From the NCBI RefSeq assembly GCF_900100965.1, contig NZ_FMUJ01000003.1, forward strand, positions 124,001 to 188,000: a stretch of 64,000 bases of DNA. The letters are read 5' to 3'. Shown one piece after another: positions 37,498-46,146 of this stretch (position 1 is the stretch's first letter; the number at the start of each line of letters is the position of its first letter). A program made the translations under genes and the position numbers. A model generated the notes under the pieces. It ran no database searches and was not told where the DNA came from. It worked only from the letters and a program-made list of their open reading frames with translations. The DNA is from Variovorax sp. EL159. GTDB lineage: Bacteria; Pseudomonadota; Gammaproteobacteria; Burkholderiales; Burkholderiaceae_C.

Positions 37498-38328
37498 TCA
37501 GAACCCCGTCAGGCCGCCGCTGCACACCAGCGTCTGGCCGCTGATGTAGTCGGACTCGGGCACGCACAGCAGGTACACGGCACCCGCAGCCTCTTCGGGT
37601 GTGCCGCCGCGTCCGAGCGGGATGCCGCGTTCCATCGCGGCCATCAGGTCGGGGTTGACGCCCACCTTGATGTCGCGGCCGTCGATGTTGGCCGTGCCGC
37701 CCTCGGCGGCGTTGCCGGTCAGGCGGGTCTTGATGAGGCCGTAGGCCACGCAGTTGACGGTGACGTTCATGCGCCCCCATTCCTTGGCCAGCGTCTGCGT
37801 CATGCCAACGATGCCGGCCTTGCCCGCCGCGTAGTTGGTCTGGCCCGCGTTGCCGAAGAGGCCCGCCATCGACGAGATATTGACGACCTTGCGCATCACG
37901 CGCTGTCCGGCCTCGGTCTCTGCCTTGCCGAGCGCGCGGATCACCGGCTGCGCGGCACGAAGGATGCGGAACGGCGCCGTCAGGTGCACGTCGATCATGG
38001 CGTACCACTGCTCGTCGGTCATCTTCTGCACCACGTTGTCCCAGGTGTAGCCGGCGTTGTTGACGATGATGTCCAGGCCCTTGAATTCGCTCACGGCCGT
38101 GCCGACGAAGCGTTCGGCGAAGTCGGGCGCCGCGACGTTGCCCACGCAGGCCACGGCCTGGCCGCCGGCTTCGCGGATGGCCTGCACGGCCTCTTGCGCG
38201 GGTGCTGTGTCCAGGTCGTTGACGACGATGCGTGCGCCTTCGCTGGCCAGCTTGAGCGCGATCGAGCGGCCGATGCCGCGGCCCGAACCGGTGATGAGGG
38301 CGACCTTGCCTTCGAGTTTGCGTGTCAT
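37498..38328 (-). CDS. SDR-family 3-hydroxyacyl-CoA dehydrogenase-like oxidoreductase
   Basis: A 276-residue short-chain dehydrogenase with nucleotide-binding GSGRGIGRSIALKLA (residues 14-28) and NNAGYTWDN. The catalytic Ser lies in VVNISSMAGL, and Tyr and Lys in TNYAAGKAGIVGM (YxxxK). It is FabG-like but longer, with an insert around LRAAQPVIRALGKAETEAGQ. In this operon it most likely oxidises or reduces the 3-hydroxy/3-oxo-acyl-CoA made by the MaoC hydratases. Confidence 0.93.
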   Translation of the reverse strand: MTRKLEGKVALITGSGRGIGRSIALKLASEGARIVVNDLDTAPAQEAVQAIREAGGQAVACVGNVAAPDFAERFVGTAVSEFKGLDIIVNNAGYTWDNVVQKMTDEQWYAMIDVHLTAPFRILRAAQPVIRALGKAETEAGQRVMRKVVNISSMAGLFGNAGQTNYAAGKAGIVGMTQTLAKEWGRMNVTVNCVAYGLIKTRLTGNAAEGGTANIDGRDIKVGVNPDLMAAMERGIPLGRGGTPEEAAGAVYLLCVPESDYISGQTLVCSGGLTGF

Positions 38329-38353
38329 GGTGTTCTTTCTGGAGGTGTGGTTG

Positions 38354-38773
38354 TCAGGGCAGTGCGACGAAGGCTTCGCCGACGATCTTGGTCTGGCCGA
38401 ACTGGTTGGTGCTTTGCAGCTCGATGCGCACGCCGCGTTCGCCGTTACGCTCGGTCTTCTCCGCGATGCGGCCGCTGCAGCGCATGGCGTTGCCCAGGTG
38501 CGTGATGCCCTGGAAGCGCGCCTCGAAGTGGCGCAGCCGGCTTTGCGGTGCCCACTGGGTCAGCACGCGGCCGAGCCAGGCCATGCCCAGCATGCCCTGC
38601 GCGAACACGTCGGGCATGCCGGAGCGGCGCGCCATGTCGGTGTCGATGTGGATCGGGTTGTGATCGCCCGAGGCGCCGGCAAAGAGCGCAAGCGCGGTGC
38701 GGTTCACGGCCGGCAACTGCACGGGCGGAAGTTCGTCGCCGACTTTGACGCTGTCGAAGGTGGGTGAAGTCAT
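38354..38773 (-). CDS. MaoC-type enoyl-CoA hydratase (catalytic half)
   Basis: A 139-residue single-hotdog protein with the R-specific hydratase motif intact: FAGASGDHNPIHIDTDMAR (Asp and His of the dyad, about residues 32-50). HTGMA-like features follow as AQGMLGMAWLGRVL. Single-hotdog MaoC proteins act as homodimers or pair with a partner subunit. The adjacent gene encodes another MaoC-related protein, so a heterodimer is plausible. Confidence 0.92.
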   Translation of the reverse strand: MTSPTFDSVKVGDELPPVQLPAVNRTALALFAGASGDHNPIHIDTDMARRSGMPDVFAQGMLGMAWLGRVLTQWAPQSRLRHFEARFQGITHLGNAMRCSGRIAEKTERNGERGVRIELQSTNQFGQTKIVGEAFVALP

Positions 38774-38790
38774 GGGCTTGTTTCTTTCAA

Positions 38791-39231
38791 TCAGTTGCGG
38801 CAGACGATGACCGTGCGCAGCTCGGCCACGAGTTCATCGCGCTGGTTGGTGGCGCGCGCGGTCTTCACGACGAACTCGAGCGCGCCGTTCTTCTTGTCGT
38901 AGATGTCGCTGATGGTGGAGCGCACCGTCACGGTGTCGCCCACGCAGGCCGGGCGGTGGTAGCTGAAGCTCTGCTCGCCGTGCAGCAGTTTGGCCAGCGG
39001 AATCTGCAGGTCGGTGAGCAACCGGTCCGAAGCACCCGAGTCCAGTTCGGCCGCGAACAGGAAGGTGGGTGGCGCGGGCAGATCGGGGTAGCCGGCGTCG
39101 CGCGCGGCGGCGGCATCGGTGTAGACCGGGTCGGTCTCGCCGATGGCCTTGGCGAAGAATTGCAGCCGGGTGCGCTCGATGGGCAGCACCGATGCGGGCA
39201 GCGCGTGGCCGATCCATTTCTTGTCGATCAT
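38791..39231 (-). CDS. MaoC N-terminal-type dehydratase/partner subunit
   Basis: A 146-residue hotdog protein with AAGGAG before ATG 39231; longer frames only read into the thiolase. It begins MIDKKWIGHALPASVLPIER, with AIGETDPVYTDAAAARDAGY where the hydratase motif would lie. It therefore lacks the full Asp-His dyad and resembles the N-terminal half of FAS1-like MaoC dehydratases. The later part reads HGEQSFSYHRPACVGDTVTV. It probably forms a complex with the MaoC subunit encoded 18 bp downstream. Confidence 0.9.
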   Translation of the reverse strand: MIDKKWIGHALPASVLPIERTRLQFFAKAIGETDPVYTDAAAARDAGYPDLPAPPTFLFAAELDSGASDRLLTDLQIPLAKLLHGEQSFSYHRPACVGDTVTVRSTISDIYDKKNGALEFVVKTARATNQRDELVAELRTVIVCRN

Positions 39232-39260
39232 GAGAAGGTCTCCTTGGTTTGTCGTTTTGT

Positions 39261-40445
39261 TCAGACGCGTTCGTACAGCGTGACCACGCAGGCACCACCC
39301 AACCCGAGGTTGTGTTGCAGCGCCAGCCGCGCACCCTCGACCTGCCGCTTCTCGGCTGTGCCGCGCAACTGCTGGACCAGCTCCGTGCACTGCGCAAGGC
39401 CGGTGGCCCCGAGCGGATGTCCCTTCGAAAGCAAACCGCCCGAAGGATTAGTGACCACCTTGCCGCCGTAGGTGTTGTCGCCGTCGACCACGAACTTCTC
39501 CGCGCCGCCCACCGGGCACAGGCCCAGCGCCTCGTAGCTGATGAGTTCGTTGTGTGCGAAGCAGTCGTGCAACTCGACCACGTCGATGTCTTGCGGACCC
39601 GCGCCTGCTGCTTCGTAGACCTGGCGCGCGGCTTCCTGCGCCATGCTGAAACCGACCACCTCGCGCATGTCGCGCGCCTCGAAGGTGACGGGGCGGTCGG
39701 TGGTCATGGCCTGCGCCTTGATGCGCACGCTGCGGTTCAGCCCGTGGCGCTGCGCGAACTCGGCGGAGCAGACGATGGCGGCGGCTGCGCCGCAGGTGGG
39801 CGGGCAGGCCATCAGGCGGGTCATCACGCCGGGCCACATCACGGGCGTGGCCAGCACTTCGTCTTCGGTCACCACGTTGCGGAACAGGGCCAACGGGTTG
39901 TTCGCGGCATGGCGGCTGGCCTTGGCGCGGATCTTCGCGAAGGTCGAGAGTTGCGTGCCGTACTGCTGCATGTGCGCCAGCCCCGCACCGCCGAAGTAGC
40001 GCAGTGCCAGGGGAATGTCGATTCCGCCGACCAGTTCGTCAGTGGCCTTGTCGAATCGCGCGAAGGGGCTGGGCTTGTCGCTGAACACCGAGCCCAGTGC
40101 GCCCGGGCTCATCTGCTCGAAGCCGAGTGCCAGCACGCAGTCGGCCGCGCCGCTGGCCACGGCCTGGCGCGCCAGGAACAGGGCGGTCGAGCCGGTGGAG
40201 CAGTTGTTGTTGACGTTGACGACCGGGATGCCGGTCATGCCGACCTCATAGAGCGCGCTCTGGCCCGCGGTCGAATCGGCATAGACGTAGCCCACATAGG
40301 CTTGCTGCACCAGCTCGTAGCCGATGCCGGCATCGAGCAGCGCGCGGCGCGTGGCGTCGGCAGCCATCTCCTGGTAGGGCGCGCTGGCACCCGGCTTGGT
40401 GAAGGGGATCATGCCGACCCCGGTGACGAAGACATCGCGGCTCAT
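39261..40445 (-). CDS. SCP-x/lipid-transfer-type thiolase
   Basis: A 394-residue thiolase-fold enzyme beginning MSRDVFVTGVGMIPFTKPGA. The nucleophile region is VNNNCSTGSTALFLAR, then VELHDCFAHNELI and the late SKGHPLGATGLAQC. This places it in the lipid-transfer-protein (SCP-x) branch rather than the FadA branch. Such enzymes cleave branched or sterol-like 3-oxoacyl-CoAs, or act as aldolases. Together with the paired MaoC genes this hints at a substrate other than a plain fatty acid. Confidence 0.92.
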   Translation of the reverse strand: MSRDVFVTGVGMIPFTKPGASAPYQEMAADATRRALLDAGIGYELVQQAYVGYVYADSTAGQSALYEVGMTGIPVVNVNNNCSTGSTALFLARQAVASGAADCVLALGFEQMSPGALGSVFSDKPSPFARFDKATDELVGGIDIPLALRYFGGAGLAHMQQYGTQLSTFAKIRAKASRHAANNPLALFRNVVTEDEVLATPVMWPGVMTRLMACPPTCGAAAAIVCSAEFAQRHGLNRSVRIKAQAMTTDRPVTFEARDMREVVGFSMAQEAARQVYEAAGAGPQDIDVVELHDCFAHNELISYEALGLCPVGGAEKFVVDGDNTYGGKVVTNPSGGLLSKGHPLGATGLAQCTELVQQLRGTAEKRQVEGARLALQHNLGLGGACVVTLYERV

Positions 40446-40491
40446 GGGAATTTCCTGAGGGTGTGAAAGAAAAAAGAGAAGGGCGGCGGGG

Positions 40492-42063
40492 TCAGGCGAC
40501 GTTGCGCTGACGGCCTTGCCAGAAGGGCTCGCGCAGCTTGGTCTTGAGCACCTTGCCGGCGCCGGACATCGGCAACGCCTCGACGAAGGCCACGCTGCGC
40601 GGGCACTTGTAGCCCGCGATCAGCGTCTTGCAGTGGGCGATGATTTCGTTGGCCTGGGCACTCTGCCCCGGCTTGAGGATCAGCACCGCGTGCACGCTCT
40701 CGCCCCATTCGTCGCTGGGAATGCCGATGACCGCGCAGGCCGCGACGGCGGGGTGCTGGGTGATGGCGTTCTCGACTTCCGCCGAATAGACGTTCTCGCC
40801 ACCGCTGATGATCATGTCCTTGATGCGGTCGACCACGAAGATGTAGCCGCCATCGTCCATCCAGGCACCGTCGCCGGTGTGCATCCAGCCGTCGCGCACG
40901 GCGGCGGCCGTCTGCTCCGGCTTGTCCCAGTAGCCCTGCATGACATTGGGGCCGCGCACTGCGACTTCGCCCACCGTGCCGCGCGGCACTTCGATGCCGG
41001 CGGGGTCGACGATGCGCACTTCCATGCAGACGCTCGCGCGCCCCGCGGAACGATGCCGGCCCAGGCGATGGCCCTCGGCCGTGTACGAGCTGGGCGGGTT
41101 GATCGTGGCCAGCGGCGCAAGCTCCGTCATGCCGTAGCCCTGCACGAACTCCACGTGGGGAAAGGCCGCCATCGCGCGTTCCAGCACGGCCTCCTGCATC
41201 GGCGACGCACCGTAGAAGATGCACTTCAGGCTGCCGAGGTCGCGCGGCTCCTTCATCGCCGGATGGTCGACCAGCATCTGGATCATCGTGGGGACCAGCA
41301 GCGTGTTGGTCACGCGGTCGCGCTCGATCGCATCGAGCACGCCCTGCGGACTGAACATCGGGATGATCGTGTGCGTGTTGCCGGCGGGCCAGTGCGGCAT
41401 GGCAAGGCCCATGTCGCCCAGGTGGAACATCGGCGCCGCGTGCAGGTAGTTGCCGCTGGAGGGCGCGAGGCCTTCGGCCTGCATCGCCATGGCCGAGCTG
41501 CACAGGTTGGTGTGGCTCAACATCACGCCCTTGGGAAAGCCCGTGGTGCCGCCGGTGTAGAAGATGCCGGCCAGGTCTTCGTCGCGGCGAACCGCATCGG
41601 GAACGGGCGAGGCCGCAGCCAGCAGCGCTTCATAGCCGTGCATGCCGGGCGGCAGTTCGCCGTCGTCCTGGCCGCTGCTGCAATAGATCACTTCGCGCAG
41701 GCTCCTGGATTCGCCGCGCATCTTTTCGACCATCGGCCGGAAGGCTTCGTCGACCAGCAGGATGGTCGAGCCCGAGTCTTCCAGAGAATAGAGAATCTCG
41801 GCGGCCGACCAGCGGATGTTGCAGGGGTTCAGCACGCCGCCGCCCCAGGGCACGGCCATCTGGTACTCCAGGTAGCGGTCGGAGTTGAGCGCCAGCATCG
41901 CCACGCGGTCGCCCGGCTTCATGCCGAGCTGCTGCAGGGCCCCCGCGAGGCGGGCAACGCGCTCGACATACGCACGGAACGTGCGCGTACGGCCGGCGAA
42001 GCGCACGGCCACCTTGTCGGGAATTTGCTGCACGGCGCGGTGCAATGCCTGGGTCATGTACAT
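40492..42063 (-). CDS. acyl-CoA synthetase (AMP-forming)
   Basis: A 523-residue adenylate-forming ligase that activates a carboxylic acid to its CoA thioester, the expected entry step of the operon. The P-loop is GIFYTGGTTGFPKGVMLSH, later QGYGMTELAP, HTGDGAWMDDGGYIFVVDR and KDMIISGGENVYSAEVE. The catalytic C-terminal Lys lies in SGAGKVLKTKLRE. It starts MYMTQALHRA; the second Met (42057) is an equally possible start. It is the first gene of the operon, divergent from the AraC-type regulator. Confidence 0.95.
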   Translation of the reverse strand: MYMTQALHRAVQQIPDKVAVRFAGRTRTFRAYVERVARLAGALQQLGMKPGDRVAMLALNSDRYLEYQMAVPWGGGVLNPCNIRWSAAEILYSLEDSGSTILLVDEAFRPMVEKMRGESRSLREVIYCSSGQDDGELPPGMHGYEALLAAASPVPDAVRRDEDLAGIFYTGGTTGFPKGVMLSHTNLCSSAMAMQAEGLAPSSGNYLHAAPMFHLGDMGLAMPHWPAGNTHTIIPMFSPQGVLDAIERDRVTNTLLVPTMIQMLVDHPAMKEPRDLGSLKCIFYGASPMQEAVLERAMAAFPHVEFVQGYGMTELAPLATINPPSSYTAEGHRLGRHRSAGRASVCMEVRIVDPAGIEVPRGTVGEVAVRGPNVMQGYWDKPEQTAAAVRDGWMHTGDGAWMDDGGYIFVVDRIKDMIISGGENVYSAEVENAITQHPAVAACAVIGIPSDEWGESVHAVLILKPGQSAQANEIIAHCKTLIAGYKCPRSVAFVEALPMSGAGKVLKTKLREPFWQGRQRNVA

Positions 42064-42162
42064 GGCGTTGTCTCTCGTTGGTCTTGGGTTCGAAGGCTGT
42101 TGCCTGCGATGCCAATGTTAGGAATCGATCGCCATCTGCACGATGCCGCTTTGCGTCGTTCG

Positions 42163-42197
42163 GATTGCAGAAAATCGCAATCTCGCGTTTTCTGCAA
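42163..42197. promoter_or_regulatory. perfect inverted repeat, likely operator between the CoA operon and its AraC-type regulator
   Basis: TTGCAGAAAA (42165-42174) and TTTTCTGCAA (42188-42197) are exact inverted copies, 13 bp apart. A nested repeat GATTGC (42163-42168) / GCAATC (42177-42182) overlaps the left arm. The element lies in the 262-bp gap between divergent genes, about 100 bp before the ligase start and 130 bp before the regulator start. This is a fitting place for the regulator's binding site. Confidence 0.7.
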
Positions 42198-42325
42198 GGC
42201 GACGCGCGCGACCTAGGGGTTATCGCGAGTGCGGTGCGATGGCGTGACGCAGCGCTTGCAGGACAGGCGTGTGCCGGTGCAAAGTCGGCCCGACCCAACC
42301 ACGCGTTTCACGCCTCCTGCCTTCG

Positions 42326-43336
42326 ATGCCTCACCCTCCCCAGACGGTTTCCATCAGCTTCGTGCACGGCATCCTGTCCGGTGTCCGCGCCAGCGGCCGG
42401 CCCTTCGAGCCTTTCCTGGCAGAAGCCGGCATTGCGCCCGAGCTGCTCGCGCAGCCGGATGCGCGCGTGACGACGCAGCAATACGCAAGCTTGTTCCGGG
42501 TGTTGACTGAGCGCCTGGACGACGACTTTCTCGGCCTGTTGAGTCGGCCGCTGCGGCAAGGGAGCTTCGCGTTGATCGCACGCTCCGCACTCGGCGCCAC
42601 GACGCTGCAGGTTGCGCTTCGCCGTGCGGCGCGAACCTTTCGGCTGCTGCAGGACGACGTGGTGCTGGACCTGGTGTGCAGGGGCGACTTGGCCGGCGTG
42701 ACGTTGCGCTTCACCGGGCCTGCCGCCATGCAGACGGTCTTCTTGCAGGAGGTGTTGCTGCGCACGGCTTGGCGGCTGATGGCATGGATCGTCGGTGGGC
42801 AGTTGCCCGTGGTGCGCTTCGACTTCGCGTTCGCGTCGCCGTCTCATGCGGGCGGCTACGGAAAGATCTTTCCTGCGTTGCAGCAGTTTGATTGCGAGCA
42901 GTCTGCCTTCTGGTTCGATGCGGCACGCCTGAAGGACGCGGTGCGCCGCGACGAAGCCGCGCTGCGTGTCTTTCTTGCCAACGCGCAGGCCTACATGATT
43001 GTTCCAAGGCGGGGCGACGACGGCATCGGTGCGCGCGTGCGCAGTCACCTCCAGCACGCGCAGCCCGCATGGCCCGACCTTGTCGCGACGGCGAACGCGC
43101 TGCATGTCACGGTCTCGACGCTGCAGCGGCGGCTGGCACTGGAGGGAACCTCGTTCCAGGTGCTGAAGGACGAACTGCGCCGCGACACGGCCATCGTGCG
43201 GCTGAGCACCAGCGCCGTGCCGCTGGCGGAGCTGGCCGACGAACTCGGGTTCGCGAACAGCTCCGCTTTTCAGCGTGCCTTCAAATGCTGGACGGGCAGT
43301 GCGCCCGGGATCTATCGGCGAAGCGGCAGCTTGTGA
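42326..43336 (+). CDS. AraC-family regulator with Arabinose_bd (OruR/ArgR-like) sensor domain
   Basis: A 336-residue regulator from ATG 42326 (MPHPPQTVSISFVHGILSGV). Residues about 10-200 match the N-terminal domain of the OruR-type AraC group (ASGRPFEPFLAEAGIAPELL, then LRQGSFALIARSALGATTLQ). The C-terminal AraC domain carries LHVTVSTLQRRLALEGTSFQ and LADELGFANSSAFQRAFKCW. It is divergent from the CoA-degradation operon and is probably its activator. It ends 1 bp before the converging ankyrin gene. Confidence 0.93.
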   Translation: MPHPPQTVSISFVHGILSGVRASGRPFEPFLAEAGIAPELLAQPDARVTTQQYASLFRVLTERLDDDFLGLLSRPLRQGSFALIARSALGATTLQVALRRAARTFRLLQDDVVLDLVCRGDLAGVTLRFTGPAAMQTVFLQEVLLRTAWRLMAWIVGGQLPVVRFDFAFASPSHAGGYGKIFPALQQFDCEQSAFWFDAARLKDAVRRDEAALRVFLANAQAYMIVPRRGDDGIGARVRSHLQHAQPAWPDLVATANALHVTVSTLQRRLALEGTSFQVLKDELRRDTAIVRLSTSAVPLAELADELGFANSSAFQRAFKCWTGSAPGIYRRSGSL

Positions 43337-43337
43337 T

Positions 43338-45020
43338 TCAAGGCCGCGCTTCCACCGATGGCGCCGCCGCCGCGTTCGTCATCGATGCTTCGAGCAGGAA
43401 GTCGCTGACCTCATCGGAGAAAAGGTAGCGCCGCCCGTTCACGAGCACGCTGTCCGCGCTCTGCGGGTCGGGGCGCGCAGCGGGCATGCCATGCGCGACC
43501 AGTGCCTTCGCGCAGCCGAGCCAGTCGCCGCCTTCGACGGGCACGTTGACCGAAGCCCATGACAGCGAGCCGCAGGCGTTGTCTCCGTAACCGTGTGGCT
43601 CTTCCCAGCTTGCACCGTGTTCCAGCAGGAACAGGGTGAGTTCGGCATCGCCACGGAACACGGCCCCGTTGAGTGCCGATGCGTCCCAGTCGCCACCGGG
43701 TACGGCGATGGGCCAGCCGAGTTCGACCATGAGCTTCACGGCATCGCCGCAGCCTTGCGCCGCGAGTTCGCCGAGCAGGCTCAGCTGCTTCTGCGAGAGC
43801 GTACCGACGATGCCGGGGTGCGCGGCGTGAATGCGCCGGGCCGAGGCCTCGTCGTCGCTGGCACAGGCGGCGATGAATTCTTCTTCCACCGGAAGCTGCG
43901 TGCCGCCGCCGGCCTGCTGCAGCAGCCGGGCGACTTCAGGCAGCCCGAAGCGCAGGGCCACGGTGTATGCCGGGATGCCTTCCGAGGTGGTGGCGGTGGG
44001 GTCCGCACCGGCAGCCAGCAGTGCCTCGATGTGCGCGGGTGAGCGGCGGCGCCGGATCGCCCACAGCAGCGGCGTGCCCCACTCGGGAGCAGGCTGGTTC
44101 ATCGACGGTTCGTTCGCATCGGCGCCATGCGCGAGCAGCAATCGAAGCGTCTCGATCGCATCGAAGTCCAGCACGCGATAGAACGCGTTCGTGCCGGTGA
44201 TGCGCGCCCCGGCCTGCAGCAGGTGCCGCGTGCAGTCGATGTTCTCCAGCGAGTGATAGAGCGATTCGCCATCGTTCGGATCGGCACCGGCGTCCAGCAG
44301 CAGCGCGGTGAGCGCCGGGTCGCGGTTCTGGCCGGCGGCGCCATAGAGCGCGGAAAGGCGCTCGCCTTCGTCCGGTGCTTCGAGCGATGCCGGCGGCCAG
44401 CGGTTGCCGACCGACTGGTTCGCATCGGCGCCGGCCGCGAGCAGCAACCTGGCGCAGGCATGCAGGCGCTCGCGGAACTCCGGGCGCTGCATCAGGCCGG
44501 AATGCGTGACGGCCACAAGTGGCACAAGCCCGAGCGGCCCGCCCGCGCGGTGGACCCAACCCGGATCGCGTTCGGTCGTGCGGCGCAGCAAGGCTTCGTC
44601 ACCAACCGCGCAGCCAAGGTAGGGGTCGTCGCCCAGCAGGCCCGGGCTTTCCTCCAGCAGGCGCAGGGCCACGGAGGGCCGGGCACGGTTCGATCCGCCG
44701 GCAATGTCGCCGGCATAGACAAGGCGCAGCCAATGCAGGACCGACTTGGCCGGATCGTCCGCCTGCGAGCGGCGCGCGAGCACGAAACCGTTCAGGTCTG
44801 CCCACGACGCGAAGCCGTATTCACGCGCCACGCATGACTGCGCATCGTGAAGGCGCAAGCCGAGGGCGGCGATGGCGGTATCGCTCTTGTTCGCGGCGGC
44901 CGGCAAGGCGTCGCGGAATCGGGCGAGGGCGGTGGGGTCGTTGTTTCGACAAAGAACAAGCAGCGCCTTGGCTTGCTTCTTCAGATGATCGATGTCGGGC
45001 CGGGCGGGAATGCGTTTCAC
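43338..45020 (-). CDS. ankyrin-repeat protein
   Basis: A 560-residue soluble protein from a GTG start (MKRIPARPDIDHLKKQAKAL). The first 80 residues are a helical module ending REYGFASWADLNGF that often precedes ankyrin repeats in proteobacteria. Ankyrin units follow, recognisable by ARLLLAAGADANQ, TALLLDAGADPND, LRLLLAHGADANEP, IEALLAAGADPTA and LTLFLLEHGASWEE. No signal peptide, membrane segment or enzyme motif is seen. It probably mediates protein contacts; the partner is unknown. Confidence 0.88.
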   Translation of the reverse strand: MKRIPARPDIDHLKKQAKALLVLCRNNDPTALARFRDALPAAANKSDTAIAALGLRLHDAQSCVAREYGFASWADLNGFVLARRSQADDPAKSVLHWLRLVYAGDIAGGSNRARPSVALRLLEESPGLLGDDPYLGCAVGDEALLRRTTERDPGWVHRAGGPLGLVPLVAVTHSGLMQRPEFRERLHACARLLLAAGADANQSVGNRWPPASLEAPDEGERLSALYGAAGQNRDPALTALLLDAGADPNDGESLYHSLENIDCTRHLLQAGARITGTNAFYRVLDFDAIETLRLLLAHGADANEPSMNQPAPEWGTPLLWAIRRRRSPAHIEALLAAGADPTATTSEGIPAYTVALRFGLPEVARLLQQAGGGTQLPVEEEFIAACASDDEASARRIHAAHPGIVGTLSQKQLSLLGELAAQGCGDAVKLMVELGWPIAVPGGDWDASALNGAVFRGDAELTLFLLEHGASWEEPHGYGDNACGSLSWASVNVPVEGGDWLGCAKALVAHGMPAARPDPQSADSVLVNGRRYLFSDEVSDFLLEASMTNAAAAPSVEARP

Positions 45021-45315
45021 ATGAACCTCCGTGCATCAGATGCCGATGGCCCGCAAATCCGGCTGCACAAAAGGTGGATGGATTGGCATATGAAGACAAC
45101 AAGTGGGTTCAACCCTTCCCGCGGGCCCGGGCGCGGCTTGTACCGCGGCCGACATGGTAGCGCGATGCAGGGGTGCGACAAGACGCGCGACGACAAGGCA
45201 GCATCCCGACAAGGGCCGGACCTCGAAGCGATGGGAGCCGCTGTCGCGGCGCGAACAGCGGCTAAAGTCATCGGCTCCTGCCCGCCACCGTCATCGATCT
45301 TCAAGGCACCTCACC

Positions 45316-46146
45316 ATGCTCACTCGATTCATCCAGCGGCTGGCCGCGCGCCTCGCCGGCTCTGCGGCTCCTGCGCCCGCTGCGCCTGCTGCCGATCATG
45401 CGGAGGCGCCGGCAGCAAGCTGGCTGGTGGTGAAGCCGGGTGACCTGATCGCCATGCGCGATGCGCAGGGCTGGCGGCCCGTGAAGATCCTCGAAGTTGA
45501 TCCGTGGCCCGATGGATCGGCGGCGGCCCATTGCCTGAGCTACCAGCCGATGGCCGAAGCGCCCACCGTCGAATCGCTCGCGCATGCCGAGGTGCTGATA
45601 TGGCATGCCCCGATCGACGCCGGCAGCTTCGGTGAGGGCTGGACGTTGATCGGCAATCGGCCAATCGCCGAGAGCGAACGGATCGGCTTTCTCGAATACC
45701 TGAAGCTCACGGACTTTCCGCGTTACCTTGAGGCGACGGGGCGGGACGCCCAGTCGATCATCCACGAGGCCAATGCGCACTATCAGCGTGCGAACGAACT
45801 CTGTGCGCAGGGCCTGAAGCTGGAGGGCATTGCCGCATACAGCGCGGCGGTCGATCTGTTCCCTCCGTTTCCCGAGGCCATCGACAATCGCGCGTTCACG
45901 CACATGGAACTTGGCAATTTCCGCGATGCGCTGGGCGATTTCGAGGAATCGCTGCGCGTGAACCCCGATGGCGTGGCGGCCTTCTTTTCAAAAGGCGAAT
46001 GCCTCATGCGGCTGGGAGAGCTGGAGGCGGCGGAAGACGTCTTTGCGGAAGGCCTGACGCGCTTCCCCGAGAAGAGTTCGCTCTTCTCGGATTTCCTGAA
46101 GCAGGCGCGAGGTCGGCAGGCCAGCGCGAAGAACAAGAAGGCCTAG
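45316..46146 (+). CDS. TPR-repeat protein of unknown function
   Basis: A 276-residue protein started at ATG 45316 (MLTRFIQRLAARLAG). An Ala/Pro-rich stretch follows, then a globular part (WLVVKPGDLIAMRDAQGWRP) of no recognised family. The C-terminal half has about three tetratricopeptide repeats: AHYQRANELCAQGLKLEGIA, AIDNRAFTHMELGNFRDALG and FFSKGECLMRLGELEAAEDV. The stop overlaps the end of the converging lipoprotein hydrolase gene by 4 bp. Likely cytoplasmic. Confidence 0.82.
   Translation: MLTRFIQRLAARLAGSAAPAPAAPAADHAEAPAASWLVVKPGDLIAMRDAQGWRPVKILEVDPWPDGSAAAHCLSYQPMAEAPTVESLAHAEVLIWHAPIDAGSFGEGWTLIGNRPIAESERIGFLEYLKLTDFPRYLEATGRDAQSIIHEANAHYQRANELCAQGLKLEGIAAYSAAVDLFPPFPEAIDNRAFTHMELGNFRDALGDFEESLRVNPDGVAAFFSKGECLMRLGELEAAEDVFAEGLTRFPEKSSLFSDFLKQARGRQASAKNKKA

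Noticed and set aside
41630..42298. Minus-strand frame reaching upstream of the acyl-CoA ligase
   Set aside because: Out of frame with the ligase and covers the divergent regulatory gap containing the inverted repeat.
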